64,000 nt of DNA from Limnephilus marmoratus (taxonomy: Eukaryota > Arthropoda > Insecta > Trichoptera > Limnephilidae). Numbering within the stretch: position 1 is the first letter of the stretch; every line of letters starts with the position of its first letter. This document shows, piece after piece, positions 10,657-20,756 of the stretch. The DNA is taken from positions 5,146,001-5,210,000 of the forward strand of contig OU862920.1 in the NCBI GenBank assembly GCA_917880885.1, given 5' to 3'. The translations under genes and the position numbers were made by a program. The notes below the pieces were generated by a model. That model was not told the DNA's origin. It worked only from the letters and a program-made list of their open reading frames with translations, and made no database searches.

Positions 10657-10697
10657 AATTGTAGAGGTCGTAATTCAGAATTACGACCTCTACAATT
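10657..10697. repeat. Perfect 20-bp palindrome
   Basis: The arm 10657-10676 (AATTGTAGAGGTCGTAATTC) is followed by one spacer base and then its exact reverse complement at 10678-10697. It lies 28 bp outside the 29-bp inverted repeat. It could extrude as a cruciform; there is no other evidence of function. Confidence 0.8.
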
Positions 10698-11129
10698 AAA
10701 CTACTAGTACACTACAGAAAAATGGTTACCTTAAGTAAATTGCAAAGAATAAATACCAACCTTCCGATAACGGTATATAAATATGTATAAGAACGCTACA
10801 ATATTTGTAAAACAACAACAATAAAAGTAAGAGAAAATAAAATTTGTGAAAACTGGAGATTCGAGTAATATATAGTTAAGTTCTGGAGTGCTTTATATAT
10901 CCGGGATCTTGTAACTACAATACTGCAATGCATGTTACGTTGTGGATACGTTGATTCTTTGGAAAGGAATACGGAAAGTTTCGGGTTTCTTAGTAGTTAT
11001 TGATTTTCATTGGTGTCAAGAGGGAAGATTCTAATATGCTTATTTATTTTTGAAAAGTAATTTAATGTAATATGGTCGCGATGCTCGTTTAACGTTTTTA
11101 ATTTGAACAATTCTAACGTTTTTAACGTT

Positions 11130-11386
11130 TCTAAAGCAGGGTACTCACCTAACCGTGTAACCTGTAGCGTATCTGATACTGTATCAAGTGAGTACGTAGG
11201 CACGAGTCTACTGCGAGCCGCTCGCGCGTGGAGCGCAGTGTGCTCGCAGTGACCCGCCGACGGCGGTTTCACTGCGAGCACGAAGGCGGATACGCGGTTA
11301 CCGTGGACGAGCCGTACCCACTTGCAGATTGATACAGTATCAGATACGTTACATGCTACACTCTAGGTGAGTACCCTGCTTAATTT
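11130..11386. mobile_element. MITE with ~55-bp imperfect inverted repeats
   Basis: The left end starts 'gcagggtactcaccta' and includes 'gcgtatctgatactgtatcaa'. The right end is the inverse, 'ttgatacagtatcagatacg...taggtgagtaccctgc'. The GC-rich interior (11215-11310) has no reading frame of note. A near-direct repeat of 'taatttgaac.attcta' lies on both sides (about 11098 and 11382), which may be duplicated target or earlier sequence. Confidence 0.65.
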
Positions 11387-11684
11387 GAACTATTCTAGGC
11401 ATCTCTTAGTGCGCCTTCAATTTAGACGTTTCATGTCGGACGGCTGCAGTGCCGAAGCAATGCGTTTGTCGTACGGTGCACGGACGGTCATTTGTTTTCA
11501 TACAAAATGCACCGTGCGGCAACAGTGCGGCGTCGGTACCGAGAACGCTCGACAACAGGACGGCAAAGTCTCAAGCTCCACGTGTTCATTTCGCTGTTGA
11601 ATAGTGCGGTGACAAGACGTGAGAGCTGAGAGCTGAGAGCTGATAGCTAACATCATCGAATTTTTAAGTTTACTGTTTGCTTAA

Positions 11685-11829
11685 AATGGATGATATAAAC
11701 GTGGAAGAATTTATAAATGAAATTGAAATACGCCCTGCTATATGGAACTCCAAAAACGACAAACACCGTAATCGCACGGAAACAAAAAATGCTTGGGAAG
11801 GTATCTGTGAAAAGTTTATAGAGGATTAA
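11685..11829 (+). pseudogene. MADF-domain N-terminal fragment
   Basis: An ATG at 11685 opens a 48-codon frame beginning MDDINVEEFINEIEIRPAIW and continuing with KNAWEGICEKFIED before a TAA. The pattern I-x(2)-RP-x-[IL]-W...R...AW-x-x-[IV] is the hallmark of the MADF (Myb/SANT-like) DNA-binding domain. That domain occurs in insect transcription factors and in the accessory protein of PIF/Harbinger transposons. The frame would stay open past the TAA with one small change, up to CAG|GTAACT near 11860, which looks like a splice donor. It is thus either a decayed first exon or a Harbinger accessory gene remnant. A second MADF remnant lies inside the Harbinger-like element at 32324-32434. Confidence 0.55.
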
Positions 11830-11869
11830 AAAATAAAACTACTGGTGAAAAAAACTCAGCAGGTAACTA

Positions 11870-12042
11870 TTTATTTAAATCAAATATTATTATATAATGA
11901 AAAATATATTACTTTGTTTACACCACTATATTTAATAATCAATCTACATGTTTCGATAACAATGTTACCTTTATCACGAAAGATGTTAATTTAAAAAATA
12001 AATGATAAAAAAGTAAAGACAAATAAGAATAAATTAGAACAT
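11870..12042. other. AT-rich spacer
   Basis: Short AT-rich sequence with no recognised features. Confidence 0.4.
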
Positions 12043-12245
12043 AACTAACTAACTAACTAACTAACCATCACGCCGTTTCCCCGCAGGGGTAGGCAGAGAG
12101 GACGGACCGCCAAACATCCCGGCCTTGGCACACATTCCTTGCCTCGTTTACATTCATACAACGTCTCATACATTCTCTTCTATTATTCTGACTCTTGACA
12201 TGGCCCGACTCAAGTATCTGATTCACTTGGTCGTGCCATGTCTAA
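12043..12245 (-). pseudogene. RTE-like LINE 3' end with (TTAG)n tail
   Basis: On the minus strand this covers 'catggcacgaccaagtgaatcagatacttgagtcgggcc' through 'ggaaacggcgtgatggttag', the same order as 27139-27320. The copy ends in four to five TTAG repeats (12043-12064 on the plus strand, ctaa). RTE-clade LINEs commonly end in a short tandem repeat instead of poly(A). Only ~200 bp of the 3' end remains. Confidence 0.7.
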
Positions 12246-13143
12246 CATAGACAAAAATATTAAAAAGGAGACGCGATTAATTAACAAAATAAATAATTAT
12301 AATTATTAAGAAGAAAATAAATTTAAGAGATGGCTATTTTAAAAAAATGTTTGATTATTTATAATATTTAATTTACAATTAACGCTTTTTCTAATTTCTA
12401 AAATTAAAAAACACAAGTCATTAAGCTATTACACGTATTTCTAGTTAGAAGTCTAATTGAATATATTTCTGAAGTTTGGTCTCCATCTTACAAAATTCAA
12501 ATTAACTATCGAATATCCACAGTAACAACACGACAAAATACACTCTCCTATTGCTGCATTCATAAGTGTAAACTACATTGCCCGCTCTCCGATACAATGA
12601 TTTCACACTATGGGAAATCAATACTTAGGTGATATTGACATTTCATAACATAATATTTATTCCAACACTATTCCTAAAAAATCTTGAATTTTTTTGTAAA
12701 CTTAATCGCTATATTTCGCGAACGGTAATATTGCAATATTCTAGTGGGTTATTGTTTGTAAGTTGATTGGTGAGTAGAATAGGGCGCGGGCGGTGCGGCA
12801 AGGGAAGCCTTATTAGCCGCACAATGACGGGAAACTTAAGCCCCACTCAGGCGGTGGTGGGCGATGGAAAGGATTGGCGCTTCCCACTACTTGAGCACTG
12901 AGGGGTGACTTCAAAAGTCGCTACAAAGTCAATATCTGCTACCGATTTTGATTATCAGAGCATTTTTTACGGTTTTAATGATGACGTATAATAAGATTAA
13001 CGGTTTTTTATTTGTGATTTTTAATCTTTATCGTAATTTCATTTATAATGTTTTCTCCTTTCCTTGAAAGTGAAAACATTTTGCAAACTACAAAGGTCGA
13101 AAAAACGTGTTTTAGTTTTGACTGTTTAGTTAATTTTATAACT
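12246..13143. other. Intergenic, nothing recognised
   Basis: AT-rich DNA. At 12779-12905 a GC-rich patch ('gggcgcgggcggtgcggc', 'ccccactcaggcggtggtgggcg') resembles an untranslated or LINE 3' segment but matches nothing else in the window. Confidence 0.4.
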
Positions 13144-13525
13144 AGCGCAGACCGGCGTGATCGAGGGATAACGCTCTTGACTGGCAATCCGAAGGTCGCG
13201 GGATCAAATTCCAGCAGCAAATAAATACATTTGTGTTATTTCACAATTAAGTAATTTAAAAATAATACGGAGTATATTTGTAGCACATTCCAGAGTGGAA
13301 GATACTCTTATTATCGTCCTGGTGTAAAACCACCATATGGGATTGAAATGTTGCTTGAATTGGTTTTAGCCGTGTTTGGTGACCAGATCTGAAAAGACAG
13401 ATACTTCCCTACCTTCCTCTTCCCCATCCACTTCTTCTCCACCCCACTACCTTTAGACTCACAAAATACCCCAATTGGTGATGCCTTAGGCTCACTGGCT
13501 CCAGACGGGAGCAGCTGGTACTCTT
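13144..13525 (+). mobile_element. SINE-A, apparently full length
   Basis: The head 'gcgtgatcgagggataacgctc' gives an A box and 'cgcgggatcaaattccagc' a B box, at tRNA-like spacing. The body includes 'gaccagatctgaaaagacagatacttcc', then pyrimidine-rich sequence, then 'gacgggagcagctggtactctttta'. Distal body copies without the head occur at 5065-5175, 25505-25700 and 50000-50120. This is a tRNA-derived retroposon that depends on a LINE for mobility. Confidence 0.7.
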
Positions 13526-13865
13526 TTATTTATTTATTTATTTACGGACAATTAGTCCAATTAACAATACATCAATAACACGAATAGAAAAAAAGAGAAA
13601 TCACAATGAAAGGAGATTACATATAGATGAAGAGCATTGACAAAATACATATAATATTAAAGTACATAGAGAAGATAACTACAAGTAGCTTTAAGATGGA
13701 TTTAAAAAGACTTTAAAAAAACCACATTGCGTAACGACTGCCGAAAGTCATTTAGGCTTACACCAAAAAATTCAATGCTTTGATTTGTGTTGACTAGTCT
13801 CGACATTCTGGATAAAGGAGAATGATATCCATAATTAGTAAGTAATCTTGTGAGGTATTAAAACA
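13526..13865 (-). pseudogene. LINE reverse transcriptase C-terminus with (AAAT)n tail
   Basis: On the minus strand an uninterrupted frame ends at a stop at 13702-13704 and carries YGYHSPLSRMSRLV and IEFFGVSLNDFRQSLRNVVF. These are typical of the extreme C-terminus of one common insect LINE group. A ~180-bp 3' UTR follows and ends in an (AAAT)n tract, seen as tttatttatttattt at 13526-13542. Everything upstream is missing. The tail abuts SINE-A, so one of the two probably inserted at the other's A-rich tail. Confidence 0.7.
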
Positions 13866-14164
13866 AAAAAAGACCCATTAAAGGGAAGAAAACAATTCAA
13901 TGGTCGAGAATTGAACCCCGATCAACTGCTGAAAAAGCGGTATATGTAACGTTCAACAACTATTTTAAAAACATCGTTATTATATTTACTGAAAATAAGA
14001 ATGATTTATTTTTTAATAAGAATTCTGTATTGAGTCGACCACTTTGCATTTCATCTGCTTCCAATTTTGATTGTGTGTTCCGTGTCCGGTCAATTCTCTC
14101 AATGTTTGATAGTACCTTTTCACAATGCATTCTGTTTTCAAGCTGAGATAGAAGCCATGTTAGC
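13866..14164. other. Spacer with a minus-strand tRNA-like segment
   Basis: 'gtcgagaattgaaccccgatcaactgctgaaaaagcgg' (13901-13940) reads on the minus strand as a B-box-like 'cggggttcaattctcgac'. The A box is poor. It is best taken as the decayed head of a SINE. The rest is AT-rich and unassigned. Confidence 0.35.
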
Positions 14165-14880
14165 CTTTGCACGGGAGACTATACGTATGGGATTCAGGAA
14201 TAAGAATATAAGCATAATGTTCTGATAGCCAGGCAGCCCTAATGGCACTGGAAAGTAACCGACGCGACTTCAGACTGGTGCCGGAATGCAGGACTATTAT
14301 TAAAGAACTGGCTACCATCATAAAATAGCCGTGATCTGGGCACCAGGACATACATTTTTTGAAGGCAAGGAGCGAACTGATGCACAACCAAGGGAAGGAG
14401 CGAAAGCACCACTTGCGAGATCCGAGCAACTTGTCATATCATTGTTGAAAGGTGGGTCAAATCCCAATACTGGAAGGAATGGGAGAGGATACCCGGAATG
14501 AGGAGAATCAAAAGTGCTCGTAATCATAAATAGACCAGATCCTATTCAAAGCAGGCAACTACTCAATATGGACAGTGCACTCACTGAGGGAACTGGTAGG
14601 ACTACTAACGGGACACTCCCACCTAAGGAGACCCATGCAGTTGTTGGGAGTGGAAAAATACCAAACTACCAATAGATAGGACATCTGAAGAGGATGAAGA
14701 GTTGATTGCAATTCACCTACAGTGCCAATATCCCACTCTGTTGGAAACAAGGCTCAGATGTCTAGGAAGACACAAAGTGGAACGAGAAGAAAGAGTCACA
14801 CATCCAATGACAACTTTGGTGAACATTATAAAAGGGAAAAGAACTGGAATGAGCTAAAATAGGAGAGATTTCTAAATACT
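14165..14880 (+). pseudogene. LINE RNase H and C-terminal region, decayed
   Basis: Plus-strand translations in shifting frames give the RNase H markers SDSQAALMALE (from 14221) and AVIWAPGHTFFEGKERTDA (about 14328-14384). Further on come TGHSHLRRPMQLLG (14606-14650) and a leucine-rich tail (14690-14860). The order (RNase H, then the C-terminal knuckle region) fits R1/I/LOA-type LINEs that encode their own RNase H. Several frame breaks make it non-functional. No reverse transcriptase is recognised upstream. Confidence 0.6.
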
Positions 14881-14984
14881 TCGGAAACAGTTTTTTATAA
14901 CTATACGTAAGCCATCTTGGCTATATGTTTAGTTAAAAAAAAGTAAATGACTACCAAAATAAATAAATAAATATGGGTTCTTCA

Positions 14985-15325
14985 ACTCTATAAGAAAAAC
15001 TATTTTTATAACCTTTGAAGGTTATTCTCATCAATGTGAAACATCATTGAAGAAGAAGATAATAAAAATAATCTAAACGAAAATATGAAAGAGAACAAGA
15101 CGCAGAAAAAGAGTAAAAGATAATGGTCGCAACTGGGACTAGAACCAGAACCTGTCGTCTATCCGGGACCAATTACCAATTCCGCCATTGCGCACTACTG
15201 CCAAGCCGTCATAATAGTCAATCTTTTATTTCAAATTTTAGAATTAACAATATTATCATCATAGGCAACTACCCTTTTTGTTGGAAACAATTATTCTAAG
15301 AATTGGTTTGTAACCTAGATAATAT
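14985..15325 (-). mobile_element. SINE-L (tRNA-Leu-like head), near full length
   Basis: On the minus strand this reads 'caattcttagaataattgtttcc', a linker, then 'gcaatggcggaattggtaa' (A box), 'ctggttctagtcccagttgcg' (B box) and the tail 'accattatcttttactctttttctgcgtcttgttctc...ttcttcttcaatgatg'. The head resembles tRNA-Leu but is embedded inside the element and not at its start. Other copies: 39461-39705, 42585-42834, 49199-49475. Confidence 0.75.
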
Positions 15326-15330
15326 ATTTT

Positions 15331-15413
15331 GACCATTATCTTTTACTGTTTTTCTGTGTCTTGTTCTGTTTCATATTTTCGTTTAGATTATTATTTTTAT
15401 CTTCTTCTTCAAT
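15331..15413 (+). repeat. SINE-L tail fragment in inverse orientation
   Basis: Starts 'gaccattatcttttactg' and ends 'cttcttcttcaat'. It is the tail of SINE-L on the plus strand, directly beside the minus-strand copy. The two form an inverted repeat with ~80-bp arms around ~210 bp. The same head-to-tail arrangement recurs at 49199-49690 and at 19042-19201. Confidence 0.75.
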
Positions 15414-16364
15414 AAAATATGAATTCTATTTATTTACTTAATTTAATTGCAAGGTATAACATTAGTAGAATTTCGAAAATGTTGGTCTCTTTTTATACTA
15501 CCTACCAGATACATTTCTATGTTTTAACGAAAGTATTTAAATTTTCCAAATAAGATCTACATATTCGTACATACATAGGAACATTATTGTCTCTACTCGG
15601 CAAAAAATGTTACGTTACCTTTTGGTTCGGCATTGAAAAAAAAATTCAAGTTAACCTTACCAATAGTCTGACGCTATATTTGAATAAAAAAACATTAGTT
15701 TGGATCAAAATGATTAAATTCTTTAATACACGACTTATATTCACGGGTAATATCATACGAAAACCGGAATATTTACGACAAAGTCTGTGCTCACCCCTCA
15801 ACTGTACTATGCTTGCTTACGTCGATCCAGTTAATATATTTTGAATCAAATCCCTTATAATAAGTTACCCGCTTCCGATGGTGATCCGATCCTTGTTTTG
15901 ATTGATAACAGTCATATAAATGGCATAAATTAGGACCGCAAGCCGGCATTACCGATTCGGTGTCCTACACAGGCTCTATAACGACCGGAAATATTGTTAT
16001 AGCCTTCCCAACCCTCCTCCCATGTCCTCCCCACTCTCCTCTCATTCTTTGCCTCCCCACCGCCCTTTACCGGCAATACCAAACCATCGAACTAATCTTC
16101 CCGCTACAGCAATAAACCCAGCAGAGTACAAATATTTTCAGATTGATAAAAATCGACGGAAAACAAGTCTAGCTTTATCAGTTTTGTAACGGGAAATTGG
16201 TATTTTCCTTAGATTTCATACAGAATAATTTGAGACTCATTTTATTTCGAGATGATTAATAATTTTAAAAGGATTTTTAATTAAAAACAATAATAAGTCA
16301 AACTCTTCAAAGAAAGCAAGCAATTTTACTTGACGGCGTAATTAAACAAAATTTGATCTTTTTT
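15414..16364. other. Intergenic, nothing recognised
   Basis: AT-rich sequence with a pyrimidine-rich patch at 16000-16075. No coding or transposon similarity was recognised. An 85-residue open frame at 15587-15844 has no family resemblance and average composition. Confidence 0.4.
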
Positions 16365-16595
16365 TAAGTGAAACTTCTATAGCCCTCTATGATTTGTATT
16401 TAGGATGAAACGGAAATGACGATTACTGCACTTGCGACGCACATTGATCGCTTTGATTATGGTGTCATTTTTAAAGGCTCCTAATAGTTGAGATATGAAA
16501 CGGAAATTGCCCTGGTCTGCGCTCATTGGTTGCTTTGATTATGACCTCACTTTTCAAGTATTGGTTTTTAAACTGCGCTAGATTTTTTTTAAACA
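16365..16595 (-). mobile_element. T1-family element, interior 2
   Basis: It begins 'aagtgaaacttctatagccc' and carries the internal doublet 'gcacattgatcgctttgatt...aaaggctcctaatagttgagatatgaaacgg', then 'gcgctcattggttgctttgattatgacctcactttt'. The same interior in the opposite orientation lies at 44610-44880. The 'acacgcggtagaag' end is worn here. Non-coding. Confidence 0.6.
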
Positions 16596-16734
16596 TGTTT
16601 ATAATGTTAAAGACTGGTCAATAAGTAATAAATAAGTTGTATGACTACTGTATAGAAATATGGTAACATTTCAACAGACTCTTAAATGATACTTTACTTC
16701 ACTCATTTGTAGATGTTTCCTTTCTAATTAGTTT

Positions 16735-17345
16735 GAAGAAGAATTATTGCGGAATAATCATTAAAATGTACATTTTCGCTTCTTTATTGCTACTCCTTCC
16801 TCTCCTCAAAGAGTTTAATACATACATCATTCCCCAAAGATGACAAAGGCTTTGAGGGAAAGTATTATTTATTTACTTTATTTATATATGCATATATACT
16901 ACAATACATTACAATATGATGTCTGTCCAACTGGGAAGAATACCCGTTGCAGGACAGCCAAATTTTATATTTAGTTCATAATATTCTTAACAAAGGAATG
17001 GTTTCGTTCAAGATATCACGGGAATTTGCTTCAGTCAAGACAACTTTTGTGAACGTTAAGAATTGTATTCTGAACGAAGGGATGGTTTCTTTATGTCTTT
17101 AAAAGAATCGCAAAGATGTGATTTTTTTAAAGGTCATTTTGGAGAACATTAATCTGTTATTCCGACTCTTGATGTGATCCGACCGAAGTATTCAATTTCC
17201 CTTCTAATTAGCTAGAAGAAGAATAATGCGGAATATTTAAAAAAATAAACATTTCACATTTCACTCCTTTATTGTTCCTCATTCCTCTCCTCAAAAAGTC
17301 CTTCCATACATCAACCCCAAAGATAAAATAGGCCCTGAGGGAAAA
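16735..17345 (+). repeat. Two direct copies of a LINE 3'-UTR segment
   Basis: Segments 16735-16870 and 17210-17345 align with each other ('gaagaagaat.attgcggaat', 'ttcctctcctcaaa', 'ccccaaagatgacaaaggc..tgagggaaa'). Both match the 3' UTR of the LINE family at 28190-28300. Between them, 17155-17205 ('ttccgactcttgatgtgatccgaccgaagtatt') matches the RTE-like 3' region. Probably a local duplication or two insertions; no reading frame. Confidence 0.5.
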
Positions 17346-18026
17346 CACTTATAATAGAATTTCGTTTCTTTGGAATGATTCTTATTTTTTAATAAATTTA
17401 AACCTATGTATTTGAAAACTGACGATTCGCAAACAAATCGATATTTTTCATTTATTTGTTTTTATTATTTTATTTTCTTTTTGAAATAAAATTTTTCAAC
17501 GTTTGCCCATCACTAGTTACAACAGAAATAATTTTTGGTTTTTTGACTCCCTGATTTATGAATCTGTCCCCTGAGGGGTATTTTTTAATGAACCAATATC
17601 CATATCGACATGCGCCGTGGCCGGCGGGTAATATCCCTCCCTTTACACTCAAAGAACTGGGGTTCGAACAAAGGTAATTATTCATTTTCAATGACACATC
17701 GCGGTGCAATTCTACTGGAAAAATAACCACAATTAAAAGGCTTAGGGCACATTCACCGACTAAAGAACAGAAAAACGTTTTTTCGGTTTCGAGGAACAAA
17801 TGATTCATTGACCAATACCATTTTTTCATACAAAAGTATGTTTTTGGTAAAACTCGAAGAATTGGTGTGCTTTTGGAATGACGCTTATTTAAGCTTCTAA
17901 CTTATGCAGCATGTAAACTCGTGCATTACTAATAAGAATTACTCCCCAACTATTAAACTCTGTTTTAGTTACCGATAGTATAAAAACTTTTTTAAAACAA
18001 GTTTACATTCGATTTGTCACTAATAA
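17346..18026. other. Unassigned; tRNA-like head at 17605-17675
   Basis: 'gcgccgtggccggcgggtaat' and 'actggggttcgaacaaagg' lie 45 bp apart on the plus strand, like A and B boxes. The stems do not form a proper cloverleaf. It is probably a SINE head. The flanking sequence matches nothing else in the window. Confidence 0.35.
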
Positions 18027-18420
18027 ATTTTTGAAGAAAAACTTCTTTACGCACGCTTGACTTGAGGAGTAAGCTGGTGAATGCGTGACGAGAGGTTTCG
18101 AAAAGCGAGGCGAACGGTAGTTGAGAAGTAGATATAAGTTAGTGAAGACAGAAAGAGAGAGAGAGTTACGTTTCGTATATTACTGTAGGGGCAAGAGAGA
18201 GAGAGGTGCGAGCAGACATTTTCTTTCTCTCTTTCTCGCATAGCCAGTTACGTTTCGTCTAACACAGTGCAGGCCTATTGTCTGTATCACACTGTAGGAG
18301 CAAGAGAGAGCAGTGCGCGCGCACATTTTCTTTTTCTCTTCCTATCATATAGAATATAGATGGAGCTAAAGAAGTTTTATTTCAGTTGTGCGGTCTAAAA
18401 CACACTCGTTTTTTTTAACT
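18027..18420. mobile_element. MITE-B, long copy
   Basis: Left end 'gaagaaaaacttctttacgcacgcttgacttg'; right end 'gaagttttatttcagttgtgcggtctaaaacacactcg'. The interior has two (GA)n-rich blocks, each ending 'attttctttctctcttt', which make it longer than the 45243 copy. A third copy is at 61545-61840. The palindromic end GAAGTAAAACTTC is best seen in the 45243 copy. Non-coding. Confidence 0.7.
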
Positions 18421-18465
18421 CAATTTTTTAAATCCGCCAACATCGTATTTTGCATCTGGCGGGAG

Positions 18466-19037
18466 ACAGTTTATTTATTTATTTATTTATGCCCTTGGAG
18501 CATTTACATCAATCATGTAACATAGTAATAATGGAAATAGAAACAATAAAATACCATTTTTTATTCCTCTTCCTTTACACTAATAGAAGATTAAGAAATA
18601 ACAACAAAAATAATATTAGGTTAATAATAATAAAACTTACATCAGAATTTTAGAAATTTCCGATATAAATTTAGGTAAGGAATAAATGAAAATATCAACG
18701 GAACTGAATTTATTTCCAAGCCTATGTAGTCTTGGATTGGGGAGTTAATGAAATAGTTAGTTTTAGACAAATAAACAAAGAACAGTTCTGGAAGTCTCGT
18801 GTCACGATTAGGTACTCGGAATGTTATTAGTTTTGTTAAGTCAGGTGCATCAAGTGATCCATTAACTAATTTGAATAAAATAATCAAATTGCTATAGGTT
18901 CTTCTACACGATAGGTCATTTAAATTAAGTATTTCATAATTCATATGTTCAATGGGTATGGAGAGTTTGAAATAAATTTTTGTTGAAGGTCGAATGTAAA
19001 TCTTAATACACCGTGTTTTTGGTCGATTTGGTACCAT
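18466..19037 (-). pseudogene. LINE reverse transcriptase C-terminal fragment
   Basis: The minus-strand frame ending near 18642 carries LSCRRTYSNLIILFKLVNG, DAPDLTKLITFRVPNRDTR and SPIQDY. This is the C-terminal region of jockey-type LINEs, also found in the copy at 58545-59505. The 3' end is an (AAAT)n tract (tttatttatttattt at 18470-18488). The catalytic domain is absent. It directly adjoins the SINE-L hairpin at 19042. Confidence 0.7.
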
Positions 19038-19041
19038 ATTT

Positions 19042-19201
19042 TTGAAGAAGAAGATAATTATAATAATTAAAGCGAAGATTATTTGAAAGCGAATAAGACA
19101 CAGAAAAATAAAAAGATAAAGACCGTTATCTTTTTATTTTTCTGTGTCTTGTTCTCTTTCAAATTTTTGTTTAGATTATTAGTATTATCTTCTTCTTCAA
19201 T
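19042..19201. repeat. Long hairpin made of two inverted SINE-L tails
   Basis: The minus-strand SINE-L tail ('gaagaagaagataatta...gacacagaaaaataaaaagat') is followed after ~6 bp by its inverse ('atctttttatttttctgtgtcttg...atcttcttcttcaa'). The arms are ~77 bp with few mismatches. The tRNA-like heads are missing from both. If transcribed it would form a long double-stranded RNA. Confidence 0.8.
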
Positions 19202-19216
19202 GGTATGATGGGAATA

Positions 19217-19335
19217 GATGGGAATAATCTGTAAAAGTTATTTTACAGGGATATTGATGGGAATAACCTGTAAAAGTTATTTTACAGAGATATTGATGGG
19301 AATAACCAAAGATATTTAAATATAAGTAGATGTGC
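19217..19335 (+). repeat. 39-bp tandem repeat derived from the SINE-L end
   Basis: The unit gatgggaataacctgtaaa... starts at 19217, 19256 and 19295 (period 39 bp, the third partial). Each complete unit holds the short stem CTGTAAAA-GTTA-TTTTACAG. A further degenerate unit is near 19630. The unit matches the end of SINE-L beyond its 'ttcttcaat' tail. Confidence 0.75.
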
Positions 19336-19339
19336 TATC

Positions 19340-20035
19340 TGCTGTTTTTACTATGTGGGTCTGCGCTTCCGGGTGTCGCCGATATTGTTTACCAATTAAC
19401 AAATAAACTAAAAGAACAAATAATTAACGAATAAACCAAGCGAACGTTAAACTAAATGAACGAATTCTTTCCTTATTCAAAATATATTGTTAACCAATAT
19501 TAATGCACATTTTAAAAAAATCAACGAAATGAACAAATTCTTTTTGTATGAAAACTACGCTAATTAGCGCGTAGTCCGGCGACAGTTGCGCGGACACCAT
19601 AGCATATCTTTCTGTATTTGAATATCTTTGGGAATAACCTATAAAAGTTATAAAAAGGAGAGTTTTTGTAATAAAAATTTAATATTATAAGTATTCGTCA
19701 ATTTCAATATATTTACCTTCTTGTGTTATTTTTCATCAGTTTTAGTCGAGTAATCGTACAATACTAGCACTCTTCGGGTTTTTGCTGCCAAGCCCCGCGG
19801 GCGGCGGGCGACACGACTTTAACTTTGTTACAAACTTCACGTACGAATACGGTTTTGCATAAGGTGCGGCATTAGAGATGTAGTCGAAGTCGGGATCTTA
19901 AATTTCAACGGTACAGGTGCTAGGGTATTAATACTATCAGATTCGCATGTTGTAAATTGTACTCTCATTTTATGTCGAAAAGTGGGGTTTAACAATTATA
20001 CCTATGTGATTTTAGATTGACACGGCAAAAAGTAT
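19340..20035. other. Intergenic, nothing recognised
   Basis: AT-rich. Short repeats of 'aataaac.aa.cgaac' at 19395-19460. A GC patch ('gccccgcgggcggcgggcgac', 19792-19812) is not part of a recognisable gene. Confidence 0.4.
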
Positions 20036-20120
20036 TTTCGTTATTTATGTTTGCGGTGTTATGCCGTGTTGCTTACCTCCTTCTTTAGCAAATATTTCGG
20101 ACAGAGTTACAGTGCAGATG
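20036..20120 (+). repeat. Partial copy of the 7484-7651 element
   Basis: 'attttcgttatttatgtttgcggtgttatgccgtgttgc' and 'ctccttctttagcaaatatttcggacag' match the left arm and middle of the element at 7484. The right arm is missing. Confidence 0.6.
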
Positions 20121-20756
20121 TGTTTAAACCTCAATCTCTTAATTTATAAAAATCAGAAAATTAGTGAAAAATAGATGTAAATTGTTATATTAACTTGTTG
20201 GGCACACCCTTATCTCCGAAGGTAGGTAATAGGTACTCGTACATCCATAAAATAATACGGCGTATCTTTGTAAAAGAAGACGAATTCTTATTTAATTATC
20301 AAAATTTCCGATCTATCCATTTTCACTATTTGAAAATTCAGCAACGCGTAATAATAATTAAGCAGAGGTTAGAATTTGTCAAAATATAAAATATAAACTT
20401 TTTTATTTAAATTAATAAATTACTTCGTTTTTACCACTTTTATTGTTTACAAAACCGAAATAACTAACCGAATACATACTTAAAATACTGTTCTGAAAAG
20501 TTATTTTACAAATTCGCACATGACCGTATATTAATTTTTAGATTGGTGGTGATTAATAATTTGGATATCTATGGTAGTTGTGGTACAAAAACGATTTTTT
20601 TTTCATTTAATGCATAATGCACAAGATTTTCCTTGTTTATAAACAGCATGATAAGGGACTTAATCGATCTACTTTAAACAGTCATTTCTAACATTATTTG
20701 GAGCAAAAATGTGACAGTTTTGACGATTTACAAAATGTGACAGATTTGTAGTTAGT

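Noticed and set aside
11130..11386. Harbinger ends for the MADF frame at 11685
   Set aside because: The inverted repeats at 11130 and 11386 pair with each other and leave the MADF frame outside, so they do not bound it.
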